Source of the DNA: Sorangium sp025924095
GTDB lineage: Bacteria; Myxococcota_A; Polyangia; Polyangiales; Polyangiaceae
DNA length: 64,000 nt
Direction of reading: 5' to 3'
Assembly (NCBI RefSeq): GCF_051521505.1
Contig: NZ_CP150356.1
Location: 7,750,001-7,814,000 of the forward strand
Shown here: in pieces, positions 50,840-60,847 of the stretch
How positions within the stretch are numbered: the stretch's first letter is position 1
Layout of the letters: every line of letters begins with the position of its first letter
Position numbers and translations under genes: made by a program
The notes under the pieces: generated by a model
Databases searched by the model: none
What the model saw: the letters and a program-made list of their open reading frames with translations, nothing else
What the model was told of the DNA's origin: nothing

Positions 50840-52306
50840 ATGACCGACGTTGTTGGAAAGCTCTGGGGGTTCTGCCACACGCTCCGCCACGACGGCATCG
50901 ATCATGGAGACTACATCGAGCAGATCACGTACCTGCTCTTCCTGAAGATGGCCGCCGAGCGGGGCCTCGATCTCTCGCGCGTCGAGGCAGGGGCGCCCCG
51001 CGGCGAGGTCGAGCCGATGGATTGCTCCTGGCCGGCCCTGCGCGCGACGAGCGGGCAGGCGCTGCTCGACCGCTACGCCGAGGTCCTCCGGCGCCTCGAC
51101 AAGGCCCCCGGCGTCCTGGGGGAGATCTACGCGGGCTCGCAGGCGCGCTTCAAGAGCCCGGCGAACCTCCAGCGGCTCGTCGACCTCATCGACGACGTCG
51201 CGTGGACGCGCCTCGGCGTGGACATCCAGGCCGCGGCGTACGAGGGGCTCCTCGAGAAGGCCGCCGCCGAGGGGAAGAAGGGCGCGGGGCAGTACTTCAC
51301 GCCCCGCGTCCTGATCCAGTCGATCGTGCGGTGCATGCGGCCCGACCCGCGGGGAAAGCCGGGCTTCGCCCTCTGCGACCCGGCGTGCGGCACCGGAGGG
51401 TTCCTTGTCGCCGCCTGGGAATGGCTCGAGGCCGAGGCGCGGGGAACGCTCGATCGGGAGGCGGCGGGCCAGGTCAAGTCCACGGTGTTCTTCGGCCACG
51501 AGCTCGTCGCGCGCCCCCGCCGGCTCGCCCTCATGAACCTGTACCTCCACGGGATCGAGCCGAGGATCGCCCTCGGCGACTCGATCGACGCCCCGCCGCC
51601 GCCCGAAGAGCAGTTCGACGTGATCCTGACGAACCCGCCGTTCGGCACGAAGGGGGCGCACCAGGCGCCGGCCCGCGAGGACTTCGCGATCGCGACGGCG
51701 AACAAGCAGCTCAACTTCATCCAGCACGTGCTGACGATCCTGAAGCCCGGCGGCCGGGCGGCGATGGTCCTGCCGGACAGCTGCCTGTTCGCGGACCAGG
51801 CAGGCGCCGTGCTCGAGATCCTCGCCGAGGGCTGCGATCTGCACACGGTGCTCCGCCTGCCGCGCGGGACGTTCACCCCGTACAGCCCCGGCGTGAAGGC
51901 CAACGTCGTCTTCTTCACGAAGGGTCGCGCGACGGAGAAGGTCTGGATCTACGACGCGCGGACGGGCGTGCCGTCGATCACCAAGAAGGATCGGCCGCTC
52001 TCGCCGGCGCACTTCGCCGAGTTCGAGCGGTGCTACGGCGACGACCCGGAGGGGCGGGCGCGGCGCGAGGCGGCGAGCTCCCGCGAGGGTCGCTTCCGGA
52101 GCTTCGAGCTCCGCGAGGTCGAGGAGCGCGAGTTCAAGCTCGACGGGTTCAAATGGCTCCGGGAGGAGTCGGCCGACGACGCCGGCGAGCCGCCGGAGCC
52201 GGAGGAGCTGGCGACCGACGCGATCCAGGAGCTGGAAGAGGCGGTCGCCGCGCTGAACCGCGTGCTCGCGCTGCTCGAGGGCGGGGCGAAGGCGGCGGAG
52301 GCGTGA
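50840..52306 (+). CDS. hsdM: Type I restriction-modification methyltransferase subunit HsdM
   Basis: A 488-residue N6-adenine methyltransferase subunit. The N-terminal helical domain (MTDVVGKLWGFCHTLRHDGIDHGDYIEQITYLLFLKM, first 37 residues) is that of HsdM. SAM motif I is DPACGTGGFLVAA, motif IV is LTNPPFG, and KAAEGKKGAGQYFTPRVLI-like text (AEGKKGAGQYFTPR) precedes them. It methylates the site chosen by HsdS; two M and one S subunit form the methylase. It overlaps hsdS by GTGA. No restriction subunit gene lies within the window on either side. Confidence 0.95.
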   Translation: MTDVVGKLWGFCHTLRHDGIDHGDYIEQITYLLFLKMAAERGLDLSRVEAGAPRGEVEPMDCSWPALRATSGQALLDRYAEVLRRLDKAPGVLGEIYAGSQARFKSPANLQRLVDLIDDVAWTRLGVDIQAAAYEGLLEKAAAEGKKGAGQYFTPRVLIQSIVRCMRPDPRGKPGFALCDPACGTGGFLVAAWEWLEAEARGTLDREAAGQVKSTVFFGHELVARPRRLALMNLYLHGIEPRIALGDSIDAPPPPEEQFDVILTNPPFGTKGAHQAPAREDFAIATANKQLNFIQHVLTILKPGGRAAMVLPDSCLFADQAGAVLEILAEGCDLHTVLRLPRGTFTPYSPGVKANVVFFTKGRATEKVWIYDARTGVPSITKKDRPLSPAHFAEFERCYGDDPEGRARREAASSREGRFRSFELREVEEREFKLDGFKWLREESADDAGEPPEPEELATDAIQELEEAVAALNRVLALLEGGAKAAEA

Positions 52307-53658
52307 GCGGGCGCCTGCCCGAGGGGTGGGCCGAGACGACGCTCGCGTCGCTCTGCTCGCACAGGAGCGGGAGCTCGAAGCTCATCAAGGGGAGGCTCCA
52401 CGCCGAGCAGCGGCCCGGGCGCTTCCAGGCGTTCAGCGCGTCCGGCCCCGACGTGTGGTCCGACCGCTGGGAGCACGAGGGCGAGGCGATCGTCGTCTCC
52501 GCCGTGGGGACGCGGTGCGGGAAGGCGTTCAAGGCGCGCGGGCGGTGGTCGGCGACCGCGAACACCCACGTGGTCTGGCCGGACCCGCGGGCCATCGACG
52601 TCGACTACCTGTTCCTCCACCTCAACGACGAGGGCTTCTGGGCGAAGGGCGGCTCCGCGCAGCCGTTCGTGAAGGTGCGCGAGACCTTCGAGCGCCCCTT
52701 CGCGCTGCCTCCCCTCCCCGAGCAGCGCCGCATCGTCGCGAAGGTCGAGGCCCTGCTCGGCGAGGTGGACGCGGCGAGGGCCCGGCTGGCCAGGGCGTCG
52801 CTCGTCCTCAGGCGGCTCCGGCAGGCCGTGCTGGCGGCGGCGTGCTCGGGCAGGCTCACCGAGGACCTCCGCGCGCCGGACGCCGCCGCGCCGCCTTCCG
52901 CCGAGCTCCCGGAGGCCCTGCGGCGCTCCTGGCCGGCGGCGCCGGGCGCGGGGCGCGACGGCGGCTCGACGCGGCGCCTGCCGGCGTCGTGGGGCCTCTG
53001 CCCGCTCGGCGCCCTCGTCGACAACCACGACGGGCGGCGCGTCCCGGTGAACTCCACGGTTCGAGGGGGGCGCCGGGGACCGTATCCCTATTACGGCGCG
53101 TCGGGCGTCATCGATTCGATCGATGGCTATCTGTTCGACGGCGACTACCTGCTCGTCGCCGAGGACGGCGCGAACCTCCTGTCCAGGACCACCGCGGTGG
53201 CCTTCGCCGCGAGCGGGCGGTTCTGGGTGAACAACCACGCTCACGTCGTCCAGCCGAAGGCCGGCGTGGTCCTCGGGTACCTCGAGCTGCTCCTGAACTC
53301 GCTCGATCTCCAGCACCACGTGACCGGCTCGGCGCAGCCGAAGCTCACGCAGGCGGCGCTGAACGGCATCCCTGCCCCGCTGCCGCCGAGCGAGGAGCAG
53401 GCGGAGATCGTGCGCCGCGCGCAGGCGCTCTTCGCGCTGGCCGGCGCGGTCGAGGAGCGCGTGGCCGCCGCCGCGGCCCGGGCCGACAGGCTCGCGCAGA
53501 CGATCCTCGCCCGGGCGTTCTCGGGCGAGCTCGTCCCCACCGAGGCGGAGCTCTCGCGCGCAGCGGGCCGGGACTACGAGCCGGCGGCGGCGCTCCTCGG
53601 CCGGGTTCAGGGCGAGCGCGCGGGCGTCGTGGCAAGGAAGAGCGCCGGCCGGCGGTAG
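52303..53658 (+). CDS. hsdS: Type I restriction-modification specificity subunit HsdS
   Basis: A 451-residue DNA-recognition subunit starting at GTG 52303 (overlapping the hsdM stop). It has two target-recognition domains (about 1-140 and 215-375), each followed by a conserved helical spacer: LPPLPEQRRIVAKVEALLGEVDAARARLA and LPPSEEQAEIVRRAQALFALAGAVEERVA. GRLTEDLR and SGELVPTEAEL are the typical ends of the spacers. The two-domain layout implies a bipartite target. The sequence recognised cannot be read. Confidence 0.94.
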   Translation: MSGRLPEGWAETTLASLCSHRSGSSKLIKGRLHAEQRPGRFQAFSASGPDVWSDRWEHEGEAIVVSAVGTRCGKAFKARGRWSATANTHVVWPDPRAIDVDYLFLHLNDEGFWAKGGSAQPFVKVRETFERPFALPPLPEQRRIVAKVEALLGEVDAARARLARASLVLRRLRQAVLAAACSGRLTEDLRAPDAAAPPSAELPEALRRSWPAAPGAGRDGGSTRRLPASWGLCPLGALVDNHDGRRVPVNSTVRGGRRGPYPYYGASGVIDSIDGYLFDGDYLLVAEDGANLLSRTTAVAFAASGRFWVNNHAHVVQPKAGVVLGYLELLLNSLDLQHHVTGSAQPKLTQAALNGIPAPLPPSEEQAEIVRRAQALFALAGAVEERVAAAAARADRLAQTILARAFSGELVPTEAELSRAAGRDYEPAAALLGRVQGERAGVVARKSAGRR

Positions 53659-53748
53659 AACACCGATCGCTCGAAGACCGAGAATGAACCACGGGTCGCA
53701 AGCCACCGCAGCCCGGAGAGCTCCTGGCGGGAGCTCTGACGCTCGGAG

Positions 53749-54426
53749 CTATCTACCCGCCTTCTGCGCTCCCAGCGCCAGCATCGTGTCCCAGAACATC
53801 TTCTCATACGCCTGAAAGAGCCGGGTCGTGCGATGAATCGCCCGGGGCGCCACGCCGCGATCGAGCCCGTCCTGCACGATCGCGACCGCGGTGTCCTCGA
53901 ACGACGGCAGCGCCGCGAACGCGTCGAGGAACGCCGTGGGCTCCGGGCCGAAGCCGTACCGGTCGCGGAGCGCCCGGGCCATCCTGCCGCAGTTGAACCC
54001 CCAGGCAGGAAAGTTGATGAGCAGGGCGCACGCGATCTCGGCCGCCGAGGCGTTGGCCGCTGCCCAGGCCATCTGGGTGGCGTAGGCGAACCCCTCCGCG
54101 GTGACCTCGTAGCGATCCAGGTCGTCCCCGGTCATGCCGAGCTTCTGGCCCATGGCGGCGATCCCGCCGGGCGCCGCGAGCTCGCCCTGGAGGACGCCGC
54201 TCCAGAAGTCGCGAAAGGGCGTGTCCGCGAAGCGCTGGAGCATCATCGCCATCGAGCGCAGATCGCTGAGCGCCACGTGGTGCTGATGGCCCGGAAACGC
54301 CTTCAGCCCCTCGAGCGTGACCTCGCCCCGCTCGATGGCGCCCGGATAGGGGTGGGCCCTCAGCTGATCGTCGATGTTGCGGAGCTCTTCGCGGATCTCG
54401 TTCACCAGCGCTGTCGCGGCCTTCAT
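53749..54426 (-). CDS. PqqC/TenA-like haem-oxygenase-fold protein
   Basis: A 225-residue all-helical protein of the TenA/PqqC/iron-containing-redox-enzyme group: PGAIERGEVTLEGLKAFPGHQHHVALSDLRSMAMML (by ends, about 27-62), with HQHH a possible metal-ligand cluster, and later FPAWGFNCGRMARALRDRYGF. GGAGGC six bases before ATG 54426 decides the start. Family members act in thiamin salvage, cofactor synthesis or oxidative decarboxylation; the Cys and Glu of thiaminase II are not clearly present. It lies next to a ferredoxin gene on the same strand (70 bases). Confidence 0.75.
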   Translation of the reverse strand: MKAATALVNEIREELRNIDDQLRAHPYPGAIERGEVTLEGLKAFPGHQHHVALSDLRSMAMMLQRFADTPFRDFWSGVLQGELAAPGGIAAMGQKLGMTGDDLDRYEVTAEGFAYATQMAWAAANASAAEIACALLINFPAWGFNCGRMARALRDRYGFGPEPTAFLDAFAALPSFEDTAVAIVQDGLDRGVAPRAIHRTTRLFQAYEKMFWDTMLALGAQKAGR

Positions 54427-54496
54427 GGATGCCTCCTTCGATCGGGCCCCATCCTACTACCGCGTTGCCGCCAGGATCCCACAACCTGCAGGGGCG

Positions 54497-54802
54497 CTAC
54501 CCGCGGGCGCGCTCCGCGAAGAAGCGGGCGTTGATCTCCCGGTAATGTCCCCACTCGGCCGGCAGCTCGTCCTCATCGAAGATGGCGTTCACCGGGCACT
54601 CGCCCTCGCAGGCGCCGCAGGAGATGCACGACTCGGGATCGATGTAGAGCTGGAGGCGCGCAAGGCGCGTCGTCCGCTCTTCTTCGGGGATGCGCGCGAT
54701 CTCGTCGATCGGGAGCGGGCCGTGGATGCACTCGACGGGGCAGACGGAGACGCACGCGGTGTCGCAGGTGGCGATGCAGGGCTCGGCGATGACATAGGCC
54801 AT
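54497..54802 (-). CDS. Seven-iron-type ferredoxin
   Basis: A 101-residue electron carrier. Cys9, 17 and 21 with Cys25 form the N-terminal cluster motif (CIATCDTACVSVCPVECIH); Cys59, 62, 65 and 69 form the C-terminal one (CISCGACEGECP). Spacing and the tail VNAIFDEDELPAEWGHYREIN match bacterial 3Fe-4S/4Fe-4S ferredoxins. An extra Cys13 is unusual. AAAGGACC precedes the ATG. It is divergent from the sigma-54 activator, which may control it, and upstream of the PqqC-like gene. Confidence 0.92.
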   Translation of the reverse strand: MAYVIAEPCIATCDTACVSVCPVECIHGPLPIDEIARIPEEERTTRLARLQLYIDPESCISCGACEGECPVNAIFDEDELPAEWGHYREINARFFAERARG

Positions 54803-54973
54803 GAAGGGTCCTTTCCGCGGCACGGTCGTCCGCGCTCTCTCTCCTTGCCTGGTGCACGGCGCGTACCCGCGGCCCGAGCGGCCCTTTCCCGGGCCCGCGC
54901 TGGCCTTGTGCTGCCCCGGCAACGCCCCTACGGTGCCGCGCAACGCCATTTCGGTGGCCTCGCTCCGCGCACG

Positions 54974-56344
<1,371 letters not shown>

Positions 56345-56358
56345 CTCGAGGCCGGCGC

Positions 56359-56374
56359 GCCCGGGCTTCCGGGC
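56359..56374. terminator. Hairpin between sigma-54 activator and pseudogene
   Basis: GCCCGG and CCGGGC pair around GCTT, 15 bases after the activator stop. Probable terminator, no T-run. Confidence 0.4.
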
Positions 56375-56407
56375 ACCGCGCGATCCGGCGCCGTCGATAC
56401 GCCCGCG

Positions 56408-56892
56408 TCAGCGCTCCGCGACGGCGAGCCGCTCGACGGCGCGGACGCCGCGCTGCGGGGGCCAGTAGCGCGCGGCCCAGTCCACCGCCGACTCGTCGGA
56501 GAGCACGCGGAAGCCGGCGCGCGCGAGGAGCTCATGCATGGCGTCCCGGGTGAGCGGCGCGCGGATGGGCTCGCGCAGCGAGCGAAACGCGCGCCTCATC
56601 AGGCGCTGTTTCCAGGCGGGCACAGGGTCGTCGGGGAACATCCCGTAGGTGAGCGCGATGCGGCTGCCGAGGGCCGAGAGCGCCGCCACGAGGCGCAAGG
56701 TGCCCTCGACGGCCTCGCGCGTGAGGTACGGGATCACGCCCTCCCAGATCCAGAACGCGGGGCGAGCGGCCACGGGACGAGGCGGGCCGCGAGCGGGTCC
56801 GGCGCCACGCGGTAGGGCTCGGGCATCTCGGTGTAGAGCGCCCGCAGGGCAGCGACGAGGTAGGCGGTGAGGCTCGGGCGTTGGGCTCGCAC
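56408..56892 (-). pseudogene. Broken SAM-dependent methyltransferase (LCM/Ppm1-like)
   Basis: Two reading frames carry the two ends of one protein. The N-terminal piece (GTG 56892) reads RPSLTAYLVAALRALYTEMPEPYRVAPDPLAARLVP (by ends), typical of the start of this family. In another frame, the C-terminal piece reads RPAFWIWEGVIPYLT, then GSRIALTYGMFPD and MHELLARAGFRVLSDE, typical of its end. They join near 56775. The roughly 100 residues in between, with the GAGLDTR cofactor loop, are missing. So an internal deletion and a frameshift have inactivated the gene. An intact relative lies at 26953-27732. Confidence 0.78.
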
Positions 56893-57228
56893 GGGGGTGC
56901 CTTGGTTCGCGGTGTGCCGCCCGGGATCGCCCGCGGCGGGGACGCAGCGTACATGCCACGTCGCCGGCGCGCCGTCATGTCGTCGTTCCGTCGTGGTCCA
57001 GTCGTCGTTACAGGGCGCAGTCGACGATTGTTCACACTCCATGCGTCAGCGCGCTGTCGCTGCGGAGATCCAGGCCGCAGGGGCGCGAGCGCGGCGCCGC
57101 GTCAGATGCACCGGTTCTTGCTTACCGCGTGGCCGCCGGGCGGTAGAGCCGCCATGGCGCGTCGAGAAGTTAACGATCGCCCTTCATGTAAAGTGCGGGG
57201 CTGCGTTCATCCTTCAGGAGTGTTGAGC
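56893..57228. other. Gene-free stretch, promoter of the S33-like peptidase gene likely
   Basis: These 336 bases are non-coding; the last 60 bases (TTAACGATCGCCCTTCATGTAAAG) are less GC-rich and probably hold the promoter of the following lipoprotein gene. No exact -35/-10 pair was identified. Confidence 0.4.
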
Positions 57229-59004
57229 ATGAGAGCGAGTCTGGCTTGCGGAGCGATGGTCATCTTGCTTGCCCAGGGCATGCTGGGATGCGGTGATGAA
57301 CCGGATCCCGGTGGAACGGCGTCGTCGAGCTCCTCGACGGGCAGTAGCGGTGGCAGCGGCGGGGAGGGCGGCCAGGGCGGTGACGGCGGCAATGGCGGCA
57401 ATGGCGGTGACGGCGGCAATGGCGGCAGCGGCGACGCCATCGCGTGGACCCCTTGCCCGCTCCTCACCGACGGCACCGGCGAGGACGCCGAGTGCGCGGA
57501 GATCCCGGTCCCGCTCCACTGGGACCAGCCGGACGGCAAGACCATCACGTTCTTCGTCAAGCGGAAGCTCTCCGCGACGCAGCCGAGCCGCGCTCAGCTC
57601 TGGCTCCTGAACGGCGGGCCGGGGTATTCCGGCGCCGATTTCGAGCCGCTCGTGGAGCTCCTCGGCGCCATCGACCCGACGCTCGACATGTACATGCCGG
57701 ACCACCGCGGCACGGGTCGCTCGAGCCGCCTCGGCTGCCCGGACGGGGAGACGCCGGAGAGCGAGTCCGGCAGCTATCTCACCGACGCCGAGGTGGCCGC
57801 CTGTCTGCCGGAGCTCAAGGCCGAGCTGGGCGACGACATCAAGGGCTACACCGTCACGAACGCCGCGCGCGACGTCGGCGAGATCATCGAGCGGACGCGG
57901 GTCCCGGGCAGCGACGTCCTCGTCCTCGGCGGCTCCTACGGGACGATCTGGGGCCACCGTTACCTCCAGCTCTACCCCGACCAGCCGTCGGCGGTCTCGC
58001 TCACCGCGCTGGCCGTCAACTCGCACCTCTCGGACATCGATAGATGGCTCAACGACCTCGGCCAGCGGTTCATGGGCCTCTGCGGCGCCGACCCGTCCTG
58101 CTCGGACAAGCTCGGCGCCGACCCGTGGGCGACGATGACGGAGACCCTGGACGCGTTCGAGGAAGGGGCCTGTCCGGAGGTGGCCGCGCTCGGCTACGAC
58201 CGGCAGCTCTTCCAGACGCTGTTCGCGCAATTCCTGTATCAGTGGGCGCCGAGGCCGCTGATCCCGACGCTGATCTACCGGCTGAGCCGGTGCTCTCCCG
58301 CCGACGTCGGCGCGTTCACCCACCTCGCGGGGCTCCTGTTCGCGCCCCTCCCCGAGCCGCTCTCGCCCACCCTGCGGTTCTACTCCCCGGTGCTCCGCAA
58401 CAACATCATCCTGTCCGAGCTCTCGGCCGACCCGCCGCCGCCCGTGTCCGACGTCGAGGCCTTCCTCGGCCGGGCCAACGTGGCCCTCGGGCTGACGGAC
58501 CACCTCGCCGCGCTCCACGAGAGCTGGCCGCGCTACACCCCCGACGCCCACGCAGGGCAGTGGGCCACGACGAGCGTCCCCCTGCTGCTCCTCCACGGGG
58601 AGCTCGACTTCATCCCGAGCGCGATACCGGAAGCGGTCGCGAGCCACCTGCAGGGCCCGAACCAGACCTTCGTGATGCTGCCGCGGGCCCCCCACGGCCT
58701 GGAGAGCCCGACCGATGTCATGGGCGGCTCATGCGACCTGGATCTCCTGCTCCAGTTCCTCGCGGATCCCGAGGCGCCCCTGGACACATCGTGCACGGAA
58801 GAGGTCCTGCCCCTGGATTTCAGCGTCGCTCCGGGGGTGAGCGCCGCTTACCTCGGCACCGAGGACGCCTGGGAGGGCGATCCGGGCGCGGAGCGGCGCG
58901 CGTCGCGCGCGCCCTCGCCCGAGCAGGAGCGCACGATCGCGCGCGTCCGCGAGGCCCTGCGCGACGCGCGCCGCCGCGCGCTGCTCCGGCCGCTGCTCCC
59001 CTGA
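57229..59004 (+). CDS. Alpha/beta-hydrolase lipoprotein, S33 tripeptidyl/prolyl aminopeptidase-like
   Basis: A 591-residue exported peptidase-like hydrolase. The lipobox is AQGMLGC (Cys21), followed by a Gly-rich linker (about 35-70, GGxGG repeats). Catalytic motifs are LNGGPGYSG (oxyanion), VLGGSYGT (Ser nucleophile), HGELDFIPS (Asp) and PRAPHGLE (His). The distance between Ser and Asp is long and contains an alpha-helical cap, as in tripeptidyl aminopeptidases (SlpD/Tap-like). It would trim peptides outside the cytoplasm, useful for a predator. GGAG lies nine bases before the ATG 57229. The C-terminal 45 residues are Arg/Ala-rich. Confidence 0.87.
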   Translation: MRASLACGAMVILLAQGMLGCGDEPDPGGTASSSSSTGSSGGSGGEGGQGGDGGNGGNGGDGGNGGSGDAIAWTPCPLLTDGTGEDAECAEIPVPLHWDQPDGKTITFFVKRKLSATQPSRAQLWLLNGGPGYSGADFEPLVELLGAIDPTLDMYMPDHRGTGRSSRLGCPDGETPESESGSYLTDAEVAACLPELKAELGDDIKGYTVTNAARDVGEIIERTRVPGSDVLVLGGSYGTIWGHRYLQLYPDQPSAVSLTALAVNSHLSDIDRWLNDLGQRFMGLCGADPSCSDKLGADPWATMTETLDAFEEGACPEVAALGYDRQLFQTLFAQFLYQWAPRPLIPTLIYRLSRCSPADVGAFTHLAGLLFAPLPEPLSPTLRFYSPVLRNNIILSELSADPPPPVSDVEAFLGRANVALGLTDHLAALHESWPRYTPDAHAGQWATTSVPLLLLHGELDFIPSAIPEAVASHLQGPNQTFVMLPRAPHGLESPTDVMGGSCDLDLLLQFLADPEAPLDTSCTEEVLPLDFSVAPGVSAAYLGTEDAWEGDPGAERRASRAPSPEQERTIARVREALRDARRRALLRPLLP

Positions 59005-59061
59005 CCGGCTCACCGCGCGCCGATCAGCAGGAGACCGCTCGGGTCTGCTAGGCTCGCCGGC

Positions 59062-59478
59062 GTGAACGAGACACCTCCGGAAGCGTGCGTCCTCCGGTTC
59101 GAAGGAGGCTCTGCCCACGGCCCCAACGGGGTATTCGGCGCATGGACCGTCACGGTCGACACGGCGGGGGCGCTGTCGATACGCGGTCAGGTGCTCGGGC
59201 GCGACGTGGCGCCTCGCTCCGCGGCGCTCTCGCCCGGGGAGCGGCAGGCGCTCGCGAGCGTCCTCGATGGCCTCTCCTCGGTGCCTTCCCGGCGCTCGAC
59301 CCGCATGGGCGTCCCCGACGAGAGCATGCTCGACATCACCGCGGCCACACCTGCAGGCCCGACGACGCTCCATCTCTGGCAGCGCGAGGCGCAGACCCTG
59401 CCGCCCGTCGCGGCGCTGCTCCGCTGGATCGACGCCATCATCAAGACACACGCAGGCCACGCCGCCGCGTTCGCGTGA
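59062..59478 (+). CDS. Hypothetical protein
   Basis: A 138-residue soluble protein starting at GTG 59062. It opens MNETPPEACVLRFEGG and has strand-rich GVFGAWTVTVDTAGALSIRGQ, then SPGERQALASVLDGLSSVPS and a helical VAALLRWIDAIIKTH end. No family is recognised. It follows the peptidase gene by 57 bases on the same strand and may be cotranscribed. Confidence 0.58.
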   Translation: MNETPPEACVLRFEGGSAHGPNGVFGAWTVTVDTAGALSIRGQVLGRDVAPRSAALSPGERQALASVLDGLSSVPSRRSTRMGVPDESMLDITAATPAGPTTLHLWQREAQTLPPVAALLRWIDAIIKTHAGHAAAFA

Positions 59479-59652
59479 GCGGCCGACACGAGGTCCCGCC
59501 GCGCTGACAGCCGGCCAGCCTGTAGGGACTCTGGCCCCAGAAGAACCGCTCCCGGGACGCGGCGCGTTCTGCTAGAGCGACAAACGGGTTGAAACCCCGA
59601 AAAAAAGCAGAACGTACCAGGCGGCGGATGCGTCGAAGAACATGGAGATCGA
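59479..59652. other. Gene-free stretch
   Basis: Together with 59761-59830 this makes the non-coding part of the 352-base space before the TPR gene stop. Only the remnant at 59653-59760 was recognised in it. Confidence 0.4.
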
Positions 59653-59760
59653 CTCGTCGACCTTCCACTCCGGAGCTACCTCGGCTTCCACGGCCCCGCG
59701 CGGTCGATGTGGTACGACGACGTGGCGGTCGCGCCGGAGCGGATCGGCTGCGCCCCCTGA
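59653..59760 (+). pseudogene. Remnant of a polysaccharide-binding or lyase protein C-terminus
   Basis: One frame reads LRSYLGFHGPARSMWYDDV and then AVAPERIGCAP before TGA 59758-59760. The FHG...WYDDVAVA...IGC ending is that of many secreted polysaccharide lyases/carbohydrate-binding proteins in myxobacteria. No start, signal peptide or catalytic part precedes it, so this is a decayed 3' end. Extent is uncertain. Confidence 0.4.
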
Positions 59761-59830
59761 CGCGCCCGGGCGCCGCGCCCGACAGCGCCTCGGGTCCCGG
59801 CGGTTCAACCCTCCTCGCCTGATCACCGCA

Positions 59831-60838
59831 TCAGAAGCCGACGTGCAGGCCGATGGCCCCCGCGCTGATCACGGGGGTCAGCGCCGCGCGCGGGCTCGCC
59901 TTCGCGTCCCGTGAGGGCAGCAGCAGCAGGCCGGCGACGCCGACGCCAGCGCCGACGGCGAGGACCGCGAAGCCGGCGTTGGAGACGTTGGCCAGCGTGT
60001 TGGCCGTGCTGAGCTCGCCGCGCCGGCTCGGAGGGCAGCGGTCGTCCGGACACGCCTCGGCGAGCGCCCCGGACTTCGAGAGCGTGAGCGCGCCCGCGAC
60101 GGCCCCGACCACCAGGCCGACCGCGCCGACGCTGAACCCCGTGGCCATCAGCACCGTCCCGGCGCTCCCCGCCGGCGGCTTCGGCGCGGGCGCCGGCCCC
60201 GCCGCGCGCGGCGCCAGCGCGCCCGGCGGCGCGCCAGCGGGACCCAGCGCAGCGGGGGGCGCGTCCTCCAGCGCCGGGACGGTGACGACGATCGTGGCGC
60301 GCTCGGGCGGCACCTCGACGTCGGTCGACCACGCCCTCTTCCCCGGCGCCGCGGCGGCGACGCGGTGCTGGCCTGGATCGATGGGGAACGGCGCGTTCAG
60401 GGCGGCGCTGTGCAGCGGCTCGCCGTCGAGGGTGAGGCGCAGGCTCGCGGGCGGCGCAGCCATCCTGACCTCGAGCCGCGCGAGCCGCTTCTCCAGCGCC
60501 TCGCGCTGCGCGCGCGCGAAGCCCTCGCGGTCCTTCCGGCCTTCGCGCCGCGCGACCTCCTCCACCGAGCTCAGCTCGGCCCAGGCGGTCGCGAGCTTCC
60601 CCACCTTCTCGTGACAGACGGCGAGGTTGAGGAGCGTCCCGGGCTTCGGCTCGATGCGCTGGCTCTCCTCGAACTTGTCGCAGGCCTCGGGGTACTTCCC
60701 TTCCTTGAAGAGGTCGCGCCCCTGTCGAAAGAGCACCTCGGCCACGGGCTTGACCGCGCGTTGCGCCGACGCCGCGCTCGACAGCGCGACGGCCCCGAGC
60801 AGCACGCCGGGGCCGAGGAACGAGAGCCCTCGCTTCAT
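59831..60838 (-). CDS. TPR/PEGA-like exported protein, partner of the downstream-read kinase gene
   Basis: A 335-residue protein. A signal peptide (about 1-25, SSAASA-QR) precedes two or three tetratricopeptide-type helices (AEVLFRQGRDLFKEGKYPEACDKFEESQRIEPKPGTLLNLAVCHEKVGKLATAW by ends, about 33-87). A PEGA-like small domain follows (LRLTLDGEPLHSAALNAPFPIDPGQHRVAAAAPG by ends). Membrane segments lie near 225-255 and 285-310. This layout is common downstream of Ser/Thr kinases in Polyangia. Its ATG lies nine bases after the kinase stop, so the two are one operon. Confidence 0.8.
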   Translation of the reverse strand: MKRGLSFLGPGVLLGAVALSSAASAQRAVKPVAEVLFRQGRDLFKEGKYPEACDKFEESQRIEPKPGTLLNLAVCHEKVGKLATAWAELSSVEEVARREGRKDREGFARAQREALEKRLARLEVRMAAPPASLRLTLDGEPLHSAALNAPFPIDPGQHRVAAAAPGKRAWSTDVEVPPERATIVVTVPALEDAPPAALGPAGAPPGALAPRAAGPAPAPKPPAGSAGTVLMATGFSVGAVGLVVGAVAGALTLSKSGALAEACPDDRCPPSRRGELSTANTLANVSNAGFAVLAVGAGVGVAGLLLLPSRDAKASPRAALTPVISAGAIGLHVGF

Positions 60839-60847
60839 GTTCCCGAT

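Noticed and set aside
54880..54973. Sigma-54 promoter before the activator gene
   Set aside because: CTGGCCTTGTGCTGCC resembles a -24/-12 site, but the GG and GC are one base too close.
59641..59914. A 90-codon frame in the space before the TPR gene
   Set aside because: No ribosome-binding site and no coding character; the neighbouring frame carries the recognisable lyase/CBM remnant instead.
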